Origin: Bog-532 sp963775825
GTDB lineage: Bacteria > Actinomycetota > Actinomycetes > Streptosporangiales > Streptosporangiaceae
Assembly (NCBI GenBank): GCA_963775825.1
Contig: CAVZKY010000061.1
Location: 124,001 to 188,000, forward strand
DNA: 64,000 bases
Direction of reading: 5' to 3'
How positions within the stretch are numbered: the stretch's first letter is position 1; each line of letters opens with the position of its first letter. The translations under genes and the position numbers were made by a program. Shown in pieces: positions 18,007 through 27,193 of the stretch. Below the pieces are notes generated by a model. The model did no database searches, was not told the DNA's origin, and saw nothing but the letters and a program-made list of their open reading frames with translations.

Positions 18007-18833
18007 CCGGCCTGGGCAGGCAGCCCGACCCCAGCGGTCAGCTGCGGGTGCCGATCCTGATGTACCACGAGATCGCCGCGCGCCCGGAGACGGCGAGCCG
18101 GCTGGCGGTCCCGCCGGCCGCCTTCGCCGCCCAGCTGGCCTACCTGCACGATGCCGGGTTCAGCACGGTCACCTTTGCGGACGCGGCGGCGGCCCTGGCC
18201 GGCGAGACCGACCGTCTGCCCGCCCGGCCAGTCGTGCTGACCTTCGACGATGGTTTCGCGGACTTCCATCGCGAGGCCCTTCCGCTGCTCCAGCGCTACG
18301 GGTTCACCGCCACCGTCTTCGTGACCACCGGCTGGATCGCCGATGCCGGGGCGTACAAAGCCGGGCGCGGGCCCGGCCAGATGCTGTGCTGGAACCAGAT
18401 CCGCGAAGCGGCGGGGGCCGGGGTTGAGATCGGGGCGCACAGCCACGGGCATCCGCAGCTCGATCAGATCGCGCCGGGCCAGCTCCACAACGAGCTGGCC
18501 ATCAGCAAGGCCCTGCTGGAGGACGGGATCGGCCGGTCCGTGCTCAGCCTGGCCTATCCGTTCGGCTACTCCAGTGCCGGGGTGCGGCGGACGGCCCAGG
18601 CCAGCGGTTACCGGCATGCGTGCGCCGTGGCCAATGCGACGGCCCGGCCCGGCGGCGACAGTTACACGCTGCCGCGGTTGACGGTCCGCGCGTCGACCAG
18701 CCAGGCCAGCTTCGAGCACATCATGCGGGGGCATGATTCGAAGATTTACCTGAAGGATCACGCGCTGACCAAGGGATTCGCGATGGTCAGGCGTTCCCGG
18801 GCCGCACTGGCGGGTATCTCCCGACGTGCCTGA
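18003..18833 (+). CDS. NodB-type polysaccharide deacetylase, intact
   Basis: A 276-residue CE4-fold deacetylase. Motifs run in order: PILMYHEI, VVLTFDDGFADF (metal-binding Asp-Asp near residue 81), EIGAHSHGHPQLDQI (His-x-x-x-His pair) and LAYPFGYSS, ending with YTLPRLTVRAS. There is no signal peptide, so it may act in the cytoplasm on a lipid-linked intermediate or leave by another route. GTG 18003 overlaps the upstream TGA; its own stop overlaps the GTG of the flippase gene at 18826. It is a functional counterpart to the broken deacetylase at 787. Confidence 0.88.
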   Translation: MTGLGRQPDPSGQLRVPILMYHEIAARPETASRLAVPPAAFAAQLAYLHDAGFSTVTFADAAAALAGETDRLPARPVVLTFDDGFADFHREALPLLQRYGFTATVFVTTGWIADAGAYKAGRGPGQMLCWNQIREAAGAGVEIGAHSHGHPQLDQIAPGQLHNELAISKALLEDGIGRSVLSLAYPFGYSSAGVRRTAQASGYRHACAVANATARPGGDSYTLPRLTVRASTSQASFEHIMRGHDSKIYLKDHALTKGFAMVRRSRAALAGISRRA

Positions 18834-20768
18834 GCCCAGCGACCGGGGCGCGCTGAGCCTGACCGGCATACTGGGCCGTCATCACACGGTGCCGGTGCAC
18901 GTGGCCGCGTCACCGGAAACGAACGCGGGCCCCAGCCGTGCGATCGGCAGCGGCGCGCCGGCTGCGCCTGGCCGTGCCTGGCTGCGCCGGTGGCCGGCCT
19001 GCGGATGCTCCTGGGGCTGCGGCGTCCCGACGTGGCCGGGCGCTACCGGGAACTGCGAGCCCACCTGCGCTCGCCGCTGTACCGCAACGCCTACTCGCTG
19101 ATGATCAATACGGGTGTGACCGGGGTGCTTGGACTGGCCTACTGGTTGCTGGCCGCGCGGCACTACACGGCGGTGGAGGTCGGCCGGGCGTCGGCCCTGT
19201 ACTCGGCGATGAGCCTGCTGTCCGGGCTGACCGCGTTCAGCCTGGTCGGCGCGGTGACCCGGTTCGTCCCGCAGTCCGGACGGCAAACCGGGACGTTTGT
19301 CGGGCGCGCCTACCTGTTCAGCTCGCTGGCCTCCGTGCTGGTCGCGATCCCCTTTCTGCTCACCGTCAGCCACTGGGGCTCCTCATATGCCCAGCTCAGA
19401 GGCTGGATCCCGGGGCTGGCCTTCGTCGGCTGCGTGATCGCCTGGGGTATTTTCACGCTGCAGGACGGGGTGCTGACCGGACTGCGCAGCGCCCCGTGGG
19501 TGCCGCTGGAGAACGGCACGTTCGGCGTGGTCAAGATCGTGCTGCTGCTGGCCCTGGCCTCGGCCGTCCCCGCCCTCGGCATCGACATCTCCTGGATGCT
19601 GCCCGTCATCGTGTCCCTGCCGCTGGTCAGCCTGCTAATCTTCGGCAAGCTCATGCCCCGGCACCACCTGCTGACGGACGGCCGTCCGACCGCCGGGCGC
19701 ACGGCAGATCGGCCGTTTCCTGGCCGGCGACTACACGGGCGCGCTGTGCATGCTGGCGGTGTCCACCCTGGTGCCGATCGCGGTGGCGGTGCGCATCGGC
19801 CCCCGCATGAACGCCTACTTCTACATGGCCTGGACCGTCGGGGGAGTTCTGGATCTGCTGGCCGTGAACATGGCCATGTCACTGACGGTCGAGGGCGCGT
19901 TCGACGGCGAGACGCTGGCCGCCAACTGCCGTTCCGCGCTGCGCCGGACGCTGTTCATCCTGGTGCCGGCCGCGGTCCTGGTGGCCTTGCTCGCCCGTCC
20001 CGCCCTGAGCCTGTACGGTCCGCGCTACGCGGCCTACGGCGCGCCGATCCTGGAGCTCTTGGCGCTGGCCACGCTGCCCAAGACGCTCACCGAGCTGTAC
20101 CTGGGCGCGCTGCGCGCGCAGAGCCGGACCAGGTTGGTCGCCGTCATCCAGGTCACCCGCTGCGTGCTCATCCTGGGGCTCGCACTCGGGCTCACCGCGG
20201 TGATGGGCATCATCGGGGCCGGGATCGCGGCCCTGGCCAGTCAGTTGGTCATCGCCCTGGCGATCCTCCCGGGACTGCGCCGCGTGCTGGCCGCGGGCCG
20301 GGCCCCGTCCCGCGGTCGCACACGGCCGCGCCACCCGGTGGTCCCGCACCCGACCGGCCGCCACTCGCGCTGGCCTTGCCCCCGCCGAGGACCGCGCCCC
20401 CGCCGAGGACCGCGCCGCCCGCCGCAGGACCGCGCCGCCCGCCGCAGGACCGCGCCCTCGGCCAGAACCGAGCCCTCGGCCAGAACCGCGCCCCCGCCGA
20501 GGACCGCGCCCTCGCCCAGAACCGAGCCCTCGCCCAGGACCGCGCCGCTGCCGAAGACCGCGCTAGCACCGGGTGGGTTCACCTTCCCGGAACCGCCGTC
20601 GGCCCGGTTGAGCTCGGGGCCAGCGAGGTAGAACTCCCCCGCGATGCGGCCGTGCCGTTCCGGAACGCGAAACCACCCTGGCAGGACGCGCCTGAGCGGG
20701 CTGGTGCGGCTCCCGGAGCCAGCCGCTGGGATCGCGATGCGGGCCGGGCCGGAGGTGCGGGCTCATGA
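18826..20768 (+). pseudogene. Wzx-type polysaccharide flippase (MOP superfamily, frameshifted)
   Basis: Multi-helix membrane protein expected to flip lipid-linked repeat units. The piece from ~18990 carries LRSPLYRNAYSLMINTGVTGVLGLAYW, a typical opening of the family, then alternating hydrophobic segments. After a break near 19710 the frame switches and continues with FLAGDYTGALCMLAVSTLVP and MNAYFYMAWTVGG. An earlier break near 18985 separates a Pro/Ala-rich N-terminus. The 3' end is an 18-bp tandem repeat; the tail can be read to 20631 or, in another frame, to the TGA at 20766-20768, which overlaps a downstream ATG. GTG 18826 overlaps the deacetylase stop. Confidence 0.8.
20379..20562 (+). 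repeat. 18-bp tandem repeat in the flippase 3' region
   Basis: About ten units of the type CCCCCGCCGAGGACCGCG with CTCGGCCAGAAC and GCCGCAGGAC variants (two units are 20 bp). All frames stay open through it, so the encoded tail is either Pro-Arg-Thr-Ala-rich or Ala-Glu-Asp-Arg/Ala-Gln-Asn-Arg-rich depending on frame. The two 20-bp units each shift the frame. Confidence 0.88.
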
Positions 20769-20870
20769 CTGTACGCAACGCGGAGCGATGCCGGGATCGG
20801 CGGAGCCGGGGCGTCCTCGGACTCCCGCGCCCGGCTGGCCGGCTGGCGCGGTATATCTGGCCGGCGCGGC

Positions 20871-23009
20871 ATGCCTGACTGGCGGGACTGGCGGCGCTGG
20901 CTGCCGACGGCCGTGCTCGGGGCCGGGACCGTCGCGGGCATCGTGCTGTTCTTCGCGCCGCTGGGGCGGGTGACCGCCGCACTGGGCCGGATGAATGGTC
21001 TGGGCCTGATCTCGATCATGCCGGCCGCGGCGCTTGCCGGGATCGCGCTGCTGGCCCTGACCTTCGTCGCGGCGCTGGGCCTGCCCCGCGCGAGGCCGCT
21101 GCTGCTGGGCGCCACCCTGGTGGCCATCGTGGTGTGCCTGGACGGGGTCACCGTCGTCGCCGAGCCGCAGCCGAGGTTCCCCACGGCCTACTGGATCGCC
21201 GGTTTCGTCGACTACGTCGCCCGGACCGGGCACACCGCCCCGGAGTTGTCCGCCTACTTCAGCTGGCCCGGCTTCTTCTATCTGGTCGCGCTGGCCGAGC
21301 ACGCGGTCGGCAGCAGCAACCTGATCCCGGTCCTGCGTTTCTGGCCGCTGGCGATGGACCTGCTGTGCCTCGTGCCGATGGGCCTGATCGCCAGCCGGAT
21401 GCGGGCGAGCTGGCGGGCCAAGTGGTTCGCGGTGTTCATCTTCTCCGTCGGCAACTGGGTCGGCCAGGACTACTTTTCGCCCCAGTCGTTCAACTACCTC
21501 CTGTACCTGATCTTCATCGCCCTGCTGCTGATCTACTTCGGCCGGACCGGCCGGGCTGCCCTCGCCGGCCGGGCCAGCGTGGACCCGGTCACGCAGCCGC
21601 CGGGGCGCGCACCGCGGTGGCGGTCGCTGCTGACCCGTCCCATCGCGGGCGATCTGCCGTCGGTGACGGCGAGCCGGGCCCGCCAGGTCACCATGCTGAG
21701 CGTGCTGGTGGTGATCTTCGCGTTCGCCACGTCCAGCCATCAGCTCACCCCGTTCTTCATGGTGGCCGCCTGCGCCGGGCTGGTCATCGTGCGGCGGTGC
21801 CGGCTGCGCGGGCTGCCGGTGCTGTTCGCGGTGATCTTCACCGCGTGGCTCAGCTTCGCTGCCGTGCCGTACTGGTCCGGTCACCGCACACAGCTGTTCG
21901 GCGGCCTCGGCAATCTGGGGGCGAACCTGTCCACCAGCGTGTCCGGCCGCCTGGCGGGCAGTACCCCGCTGCACACGCTGGTGCTGTACTCACGCACCGG
22001 GTTCGCCGGGGTCGTCCTGGTCCTCGCGGTCGCAGGCCTGGTCCGGCGCTGGTACCTGGGCTTCGACGACCGGGTGGCACTGGTCCTCATGTGCGTCTCG
22101 TTCGTGGGATTCGGCCTGCAGAGCTACGGCGGCGAGATTGCCCTGCGCGTCTACCTGTTCGCGCTGCCCGGGGCGGCCATGCTGGTCGCCTACCTGTTCT
22201 TCCCTGGGCTGGCCGACCCCAGGCGCACGCGGCGGCTGCCTGCGCCGGGCCCCCGTGCATGGCGCCTGCTGGGCGCCGCCTGGGACCGTCGTGCCTGGCT
22301 GGTGCTGCCGCTGGCCGCGGTGTGCTCGGTCGTGGCCGTGCTGCTGTTCTTTGTGGCCCGCTACGGCAACGAGGCGTTCGAGCAGACACCACCCGGCGAA
22401 CTGACCGCCATGAACTACCTGTACGCCCACGACAGCGCGGGAATCCGGGTGCTATGGACGAGCGAACTGCCGGCGGTCGACGACACGCCGCAGATGCCGT
22501 GGCAGTACCGGGACCTCGCCAGGACCGACTACATTGCCGAGCTCGCGCCCACCAGCCCCACCCAGGTCGCCGGGCTGGCCACCGACCTGCGCGCCATGGG
22601 CCCGGGCAGCTACCTCATCACCACCACCACCCAGGAGACGTACCTGGCTCAGGCGGCGAACTACCCAGTCAGCTGGGGGCGGCAGTTCCGCGCCGCAATG
22701 GCTTCCTACCCCGGTGTCAAGGTCGCGTTCAGCGACCGCAACGCCGTCGTCTACACCTACCGGTGGCCGGCCGGCACGCGCACCCAGCCGTTGCCGCCGG
22801 TGACCGGGTCGCCGGGCCACCCGACCGTCTGGACACCGATCGGGCTGGCTGGTCTCGGCCTCCTGCTGCTGGTCCTGGCCGCGCGGGAGTACAGCCGCAT
22901 CTGGCCGCCGACTTCCCGGTGGCTGACCCGCTCCCTCGCGCTGGCGCCGCTTCCGCTGCTCGCCTTTTTCGTTTTCGTCGTCATCGTCCGATTCGTGGTC
23001 CTGTCATGA
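20871..23009 (+). CDS. Large multi-pass membrane protein, putative polysaccharide polymerase or GT-C enzyme
   Basis: A 712-residue protein with about twelve hydrophobic segments spread from residue 10 to ~510, a soluble, probably extracytoplasmic domain at ~515-640 (including PQMPWQYRDLARTDYIAEL and GPGSYLITTTTQETYLAQ), and two C-terminal helices. The loop WVGQDYFSPQSFNYLLYLIF recalls large uncharacterised membrane proteins found in actinobacterial glycan loci. Next to a flippase, a Wzy-like polymerase or lipid-sugar-dependent GT-C role is the best guess. ATG 20765, overlapping the upstream stop, starts a short frame that ends here, so the true N-terminus may include ~35 more residues through a frame error. 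Confidence 0.72.
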   Translation: MPDWRDWRRWLPTAVLGAGTVAGIVLFFAPLGRVTAALGRMNGLGLISIMPAAALAGIALLALTFVAALGLPRARPLLLGATLVAIVVCLDGVTVVAEPQPRFPTAYWIAGFVDYVARTGHTAPELSAYFSWPGFFYLVALAEHAVGSSNLIPVLRFWPLAMDLLCLVPMGLIASRMRASWRAKWFAVFIFSVGNWVGQDYFSPQSFNYLLYLIFIALLLIYFGRTGRAALAGRASVDPVTQPPGRAPRWRSLLTRPIAGDLPSVTASRARQVTMLSVLVVIFAFATSSHQLTPFFMVAACAGLVIVRRCRLRGLPVLFAVIFTAWLSFAAVPYWSGHRTQLFGGLGNLGANLSTSVSGRLAGSTPLHTLVLYSRTGFAGVVLVLAVAGLVRRWYLGFDDRVALVLMCVSFVGFGLQSYGGEIALRVYLFALPGAAMLVAYLFFPGLADPRRTRRLPAPGPRAWRLLGAAWDRRAWLVLPLAAVCSVVAVLLFFVARYGNEAFEQTPPGELTAMNYLYAHDSAGIRVLWTSELPAVDDTPQMPWQYRDLARTDYIAELAPTSPTQVAGLATDLRAMGPGSYLITTTTQETYLAQAANYPVSWGRQFRAAMASYPGVKVAFSDRNAVVYTYRWPAGTRTQPLPPVTGSPGHPTVWTPIGLAGLGLLLLVLAAREYSRIWPPTSRWLTRSLALAPLPLLAFFVFVVIVRFVVLS

Positions 23010-23031
23010 CCGCGGCCAACAGGGGAAATCA

Positions 23032-24428
23032 ATGGATAGCACTACGGTCCAGGGTCGGCGGGGAGCCGCCCGACCAGGGACAGTTCAGATGAGCCGCCGG
23101 GGCCTCGCTCCGGCTCTGCCGGTGGACCGTGATGTCGCCGCGCTGATCGTGAAGGTCGGCAACTATCCACTGCACCACGGGGGCGTCGACGCGATCCGGT
23201 CACTCGGTCGGCTCGGGGTGCCGGTCTACGCCGTGTCGGAGGATCGGTGGACGCCCGCGGCGCTGTCCCGGTACTGCCGCGGTCACTACGTCTGGCCGCC
23301 GGAGGAGCGCGCCGATCCGAAGCGGATGGTCGAGCGGCTGAAAGAAGCCGGGCGGGAGATCCCCGGACCGGCCGTGCTCATCCCGACCGACGAAGAGGCG
23401 GCCGTCCTGATCGCGGAGAACTCCGCCGCCCTGGCCGAATGGTTCCTGTTGCCAAGGGTGCCGGCCAGCCTGCCGGCCCGGCTGGCCAGCAAGCGCGGCC
23501 TGCACGAGCTGTGCCTCGAGCATGACGTGCCCGCGCCCGCGTCCTCGTTTCCGCAGACGGCGGCCGACGTCGCGGAGTTCGCCGCCACCGCGACGTTCCC
23601 CGTGGTGGCCAAGAACCTCGAGGCGTGGGTCCGGCTGCGCGTGCCGGTGGTCAACGGGACCACGGTGATCGCCACAGCGGCGGAGTTGCTCGCGCTGGCC
23701 CGTGGCTGGGGGGACAAGCCGAGCGTCATCCTGGAGGGAGACATCCCCCCGGAGCACGCCGAAGACTGGATCGTGCACCTGTACCGGGGCGCCTTCGGAA
23801 ATCCGCTGGTGCTGTTCACCGGGGTCAAGGTACGGTCCGGCCTCCCCAGGCGGGCATGACCGCCTGCGCCTACACGGCGAGTAACCCGCAGCTCGCGGCG
23901 CTGGCCACGCGGCTGTGCGAGCGGGTAAGCTACTGCGGGATCGCGGACCTCGACTTCCGCTACGACCGCCGGGATGGCCGGTACAAGCTGGTCGACTTCA
24001 ACCCCCGGACCGGCGCCCAGTTCCGGTTGTTCGAGAACGCCGCCGGGGTCGACGTGGTGCGGGCCCTGCACCCTGACCTGACTGGGCGCCAGGTGCCGCA
24101 GGCCAGCTCGCCCGAGCGCAGGCGCATCCTCGTGGAGAACGTCGACCTGACCGCCCGGCTGGCGGACAGGCTGACCCGGCGGCGCAGTGGCTACCGCGTT
24201 CCGGTGCCGTCCGGGCTGGTGCGGACCGAGCTCGCCTGGCTTGCCGCTGACGACCCGCTGCCCGTCGCGTCGATGCTGGCCCGGTCCGCGGGCCCGCTCG
24301 CGAGCTACTTGCGGCGGATCAGACGGACCCGCGCCCTCCGGCGGGAAACGGAGGCCACACCCCCGGCCGCCGGCGACTCACTTGCTGCGCAAGTCAAACC
24401 GGCGCAGGGAGCGATCGGCCAGAGATGA
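23032..24428 (+). pseudogene. ATP-grasp ligase, copy 2 of 3 (frameshifted)
   Basis: Homologue of the gene at 3165. N-terminus: ALIVKVGNYPLHHGGVDAIR; ligand region AVLIPTDEEAAVLIAENSA and SKRGLHELC; then VILEGDIPPEHAEDWIVHLY. After one break near 23845 it continues as DFRYDRRDGRYKLVDFNPR and TGAQFRLFENAAGVD, matching the ATP-binding core of copy 1. The start has an AGGGGAAATCA ribosome site, 22 bp after the membrane protein. The sequence is closer to copy 3 (63288) than to copy 1 in the N-terminal lobe (YPLHHGG/YALHSGG, VPVYAVSED/IPVYAITED). It is followed 46 bp later by the second flavoprotein. Confidence 0.8.
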
Positions 24429-24474
24429 ACCGCGGTAGCCGCTATCGGTCACAGTCAAGGGAAGGTAAGTACAC

Positions 24475-25718
24475 ATGCCAGTTATCACTTCTTCCGCGCC
24501 CGCCGTGGTCATCGGGGCCGGCCCTTACGGGCTGTCCGTCGCGGCTCACCTCCGCGGCCGCGGGATCGCGGTGCTGGACCTTCGGGGACGTCATGGATGG
24601 GGCGGCACACGCACATGCCAGCCTGCATGCTCCCGAAGTCGATATCCAGCGCGTCCAGCCTTTCCGCGCCCGGGACCGGCTCCACGCTCGCTGACTTCTG
24701 CGTGGTGAGCGGCACCCGGCGGCTGGCCGGGGACGACGTGGTGCCCATCGACCTGTTCATCCGCTACGGCCAGTGGTTCGCCGAGCAGAACGTGCCCGAC
24801 GTGGAGGACACCCCGCATCCGCCGGCTCGAGCAGCATGGGCAGCGCAGCCTGGTCACCCTGGAGTCGGGGGAGCAGATCTCCACCCCGGCCGTGGTGATC
24901 GCCACCGGCATGGCCGGTTACGCGCACCTGCCCAGATCGCTGGCCCCGATCGCTAGGCCGGGCCGTCCCCGGACGGCGCCGTGTCGCACACGTGGCAGCA
25001 CGCGTCGCTGGCCGGTTTTACCGGCCGGGAAGTCGCGGTGATCGGCGCCGGGCAGTCCGCCCTGGAAAGCGCGGCCCTGCTGCACGAGGCCGGCGCCAAC
25101 GTCCAGCTGGTGGCCCGGCGGGAGGTGAAGTAAAGGGACGCGCCTTCTACCCCCAGCGGGCTGGCGCGGTTCGTGCCGCCTTTGCATTTGCCGCTGGGCC
25201 CGAGGAAGCTTGTCCCCTTCAGCAGCGCCGCGGGCGCCTTCCGGTATCTGCCCGCCGCGACGCGGCTCGCCCTCGTGCAGGAGGTGCTCGGTCCGTTCGG
25301 CGCCTGGTGGCTACGCGACCGCGTCATTGGCCAGTTCCCGGTCCAGACCGGCAGCAGGTCATCGGGTCGCGCAGCGTAGGCGACAACGTGGTGCTCACGT
25401 TGGGCGATCCCGCCGGGCAGCAGTCGGACCTCAAGGTCGACCACGTGCTCGCGGCCACCGGTTACCGGGTCGACCTGGCCGGACTGGACTTCATGGACGA
25501 CGCGATGCGGCGCCGGGTGCGGTGGTGGCCGGCTCGCCGCGGCTGTCCGGGGGGTTCGAGTCGTCGGTACCCGGCATCTACTTCACCGGCCTGGCGTCGG
25601 CCGCCACATCGGCCCGCTCATGCGGTTCGTCTGCGGGTCCGGTTTCGCCGCCCGGCGGGTCAGCCATGCGGTCGCGGAGCGGATCCGCCGTCAGCCGGGC
25701 GTAGGGCCTGAATGGTAG
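24475..25718 (+). pseudogene. FAD/NAD(P)-dependent oxidoreductase, copy 2 (multiply frameshifted)
   Basis: Homologue of the gene at 4556. It opens with VVIGAGPYGLSVAAHLRGRG and shows the paired regions THMPACMLPKSISSASSLS, LFIRYGQWFAEQNVPDVED, VIGAGQSALESAALLHEAGAN and a C-terminal YFTGLASAAT / LMRFVCGSGFAARRVSHAV. At least six frame breaks separate these pieces (about 24590, 24680, 24825, 24950, 25135, 25370, 25530, 25605) and one in-frame TAA lies at 25132-25134. This is far more damage than its neighbours carry, so true decay is more plausible here than for other genes. The most consistent C-terminal frame ends at the TAG 25716-25718, overlapping the next ATG. Confidence 0.7.
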
Positions 25719-26884
25719 GGCATTCCGGTCCGGGCCGGTCCCGGAGCCGAGGCGGGACCCGTCGCCGGTGGCTTGCCGTTGCGGCGTTGCTCGCGGTGGC
25801 GGCCGCGGCCGCCGCCATCACCTGGGCGGTCCTGCCGCCGCGGGCTACGACCGACCCGCCTGCGGCGTCGGTGCGGGTCACCTGCCAGGATCGGGCCACT
25901 GACGCCGCGACCGTGCAGCAGGCGATCGACACCAGCCCGGCGGGCGCGGCCATCGAGTTCCAGGGCGGTACCTGCCTGCTCACCAAGGGCCTCGTCCTGC
26001 TGGGCGGCCGGACCTACACCGGGGACAGCACCACGGGCACGATCCTGAAGCAGGACGGGACGGCCAGCTACGTACTGGCCACCCGGTCCTACGTCACCAG
26101 CTCGCCGGCCACGGGTGATCCGCTCGCCATCAAGGATCTCACCGTGGCCTGCAACGGGTCCGGGCGCACCGATGGCATCATCGTGCTCAACTGGCAGGCC
26201 GACGTGGAGCACGTGGACGTCACCAATTGCGGCGGCTCCGGCATCGTCGACACCAGCGCGGGCGCCAGCGGCCGGGTGATCACGAATACCAGCGTGAACA
26301 GCCGATTCGATAACAACTTCATCTCCGGCAGCGGGCAGTACGGATTCGAGGTGATCGACCCCGCCAACGCGGTCACCGATGGCTACCTGGAGAACAACCA
26401 GATCGAGGGCTCCGGGCTGGACGACGTGTACCTCGCCAACGCCGGAGGCTGGGACATTTCCGGCAACCATCTGTACAACGTCGCGCACAGCGCGATTGTC
26501 GCGTTGCGGCTCTACGGGACCACGCTCTCAGGCAACTACATCGAGGACTTCGGTAGCGGCCAGCGCTCCGGCACCTGGTACGGCATCGTCGGCACCGCTC
26601 AGGACGGCAACGGCTCGACCATCGTGGGTAACAAGATCTTCAACGACCATGGCGAGACGGCCGGGTCGCACTACATCTACCTCGCGATCACCCAGGCGAA
26701 CAGCGGCACCGGCCACGTGGCAGTGACCGGCAACGTCATCATGGGCGACGGTGCGGGCGACGTGGGCCTCTGGTTCGCGGGAGGAACGGCCAAGCTGTCC
26801 GTCACGGCCAGCGGCAATGAGATCACCGGGGTGGGCCGGCCCCGGGCCGTGCTGCCCGGCGCGTCGGTGACGGCCGGCTCCTGA
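25712..26884 (+). CDS. Exported right-handed parallel beta-helix protein
   Basis: 390 residues: a basic N-terminus, a hydrophobic signal or anchor (~22-42, WLAVAALLAVAAAAAAITW), then an uninterrupted series of short beta-coil repeats rich in Asn, Gly and aromatic stacks (DGIIVLNWQADVEHVDVTNC, VNSRFDNNFISGSGQYGFEV, YLENNQIEGSGLDDVYLANA). This is the pectate-lyase-like fold used by polysaccharide lyases, epimerases and phage tailspikes. No catalytic constellation can be assigned by eye. Its position at the end of the locus suggests a secreted enzyme modifying the finished polymer. Frame intact. Confidence 0.8.
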   Translation: MVGHSGPGRSRSRGGTRRRWLAVAALLAVAAAAAAITWAVLPPRATTDPPAASVRVTCQDRATDAATVQQAIDTSPAGAAIEFQGGTCLLTKGLVLLGGRTYTGDSTTGTILKQDGTASYVLATRSYVTSSPATGDPLAIKDLTVACNGSGRTDGIIVLNWQADVEHVDVTNCGGSGIVDTSAGASGRVITNTSVNSRFDNNFISGSGQYGFEVIDPANAVTDGYLENNQIEGSGLDDVYLANAGGWDISGNHLYNVAHSAIVALRLYGTTLSGNYIEDFGSGQRSGTWYGIVGTAQDGNGSTIVGNKIFNDHGETAGSHYIYLAITQANSGTGHVAVTGNVIMGDGAGDVGLWFAGGTAKLSVTASGNEITGVGRPRAVLPGASVTAGS

Positions 26885-27193
26885 CCGTCAGCGCACGCCG
26901 GGGCCGGTGCGGGGCTCGACCGCGAGGGTCGCACCCGCGCGGCGCCGGTCTGCGCCACATCGGGCTGTCCGTGCCGGCCGCGCTCCAGGCGGCGCAGCGA
27001 ACGCGGGTCGGCCGCGAGCGCCCGGCGGAGGGCGGGCCGGAGGTCATCCGCTAGGCGAGTTCAGCGACGGGCAACATAGGCGTTGACAGGTGAAACAGCC
27101 TCAGCCCATGACTACGTAGTATGTAATCTCCGCGATAAGGGCTCTACTACTGGTAAAGATAGGAAATGGCTGGGGGAATCGGAAGCTGAGGTC
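26885..27193. other. Convergent intergenic region between the polysaccharide locus and galE
   Basis: About 310 bp with no credible gene. The second half (27061-27180) is AT-richer and holds a 10-bp palindrome ACTACGTAGT (27112-27121) and a TTGACA hexamer at 27084-27089 that lacks a convincing -10 partner. Both flanking genes end here, so transcription termination is expected, but no U-tailed hairpin is obvious. Confidence 0.4.

Noticed and set aside
20763..21974. A 403-codon minus-strand frame rich in Gln/Arg/Gly
   Set aside because: Antisense to the large membrane protein with hydrophobic helices; composition typical of a shadow frame.
27084..27123. Possible sigma-70 promoter (TTGACA)
   Set aside because: No -10 element at 16-19 bp and no plus-strand gene downstream; galE is on the opposite strand.
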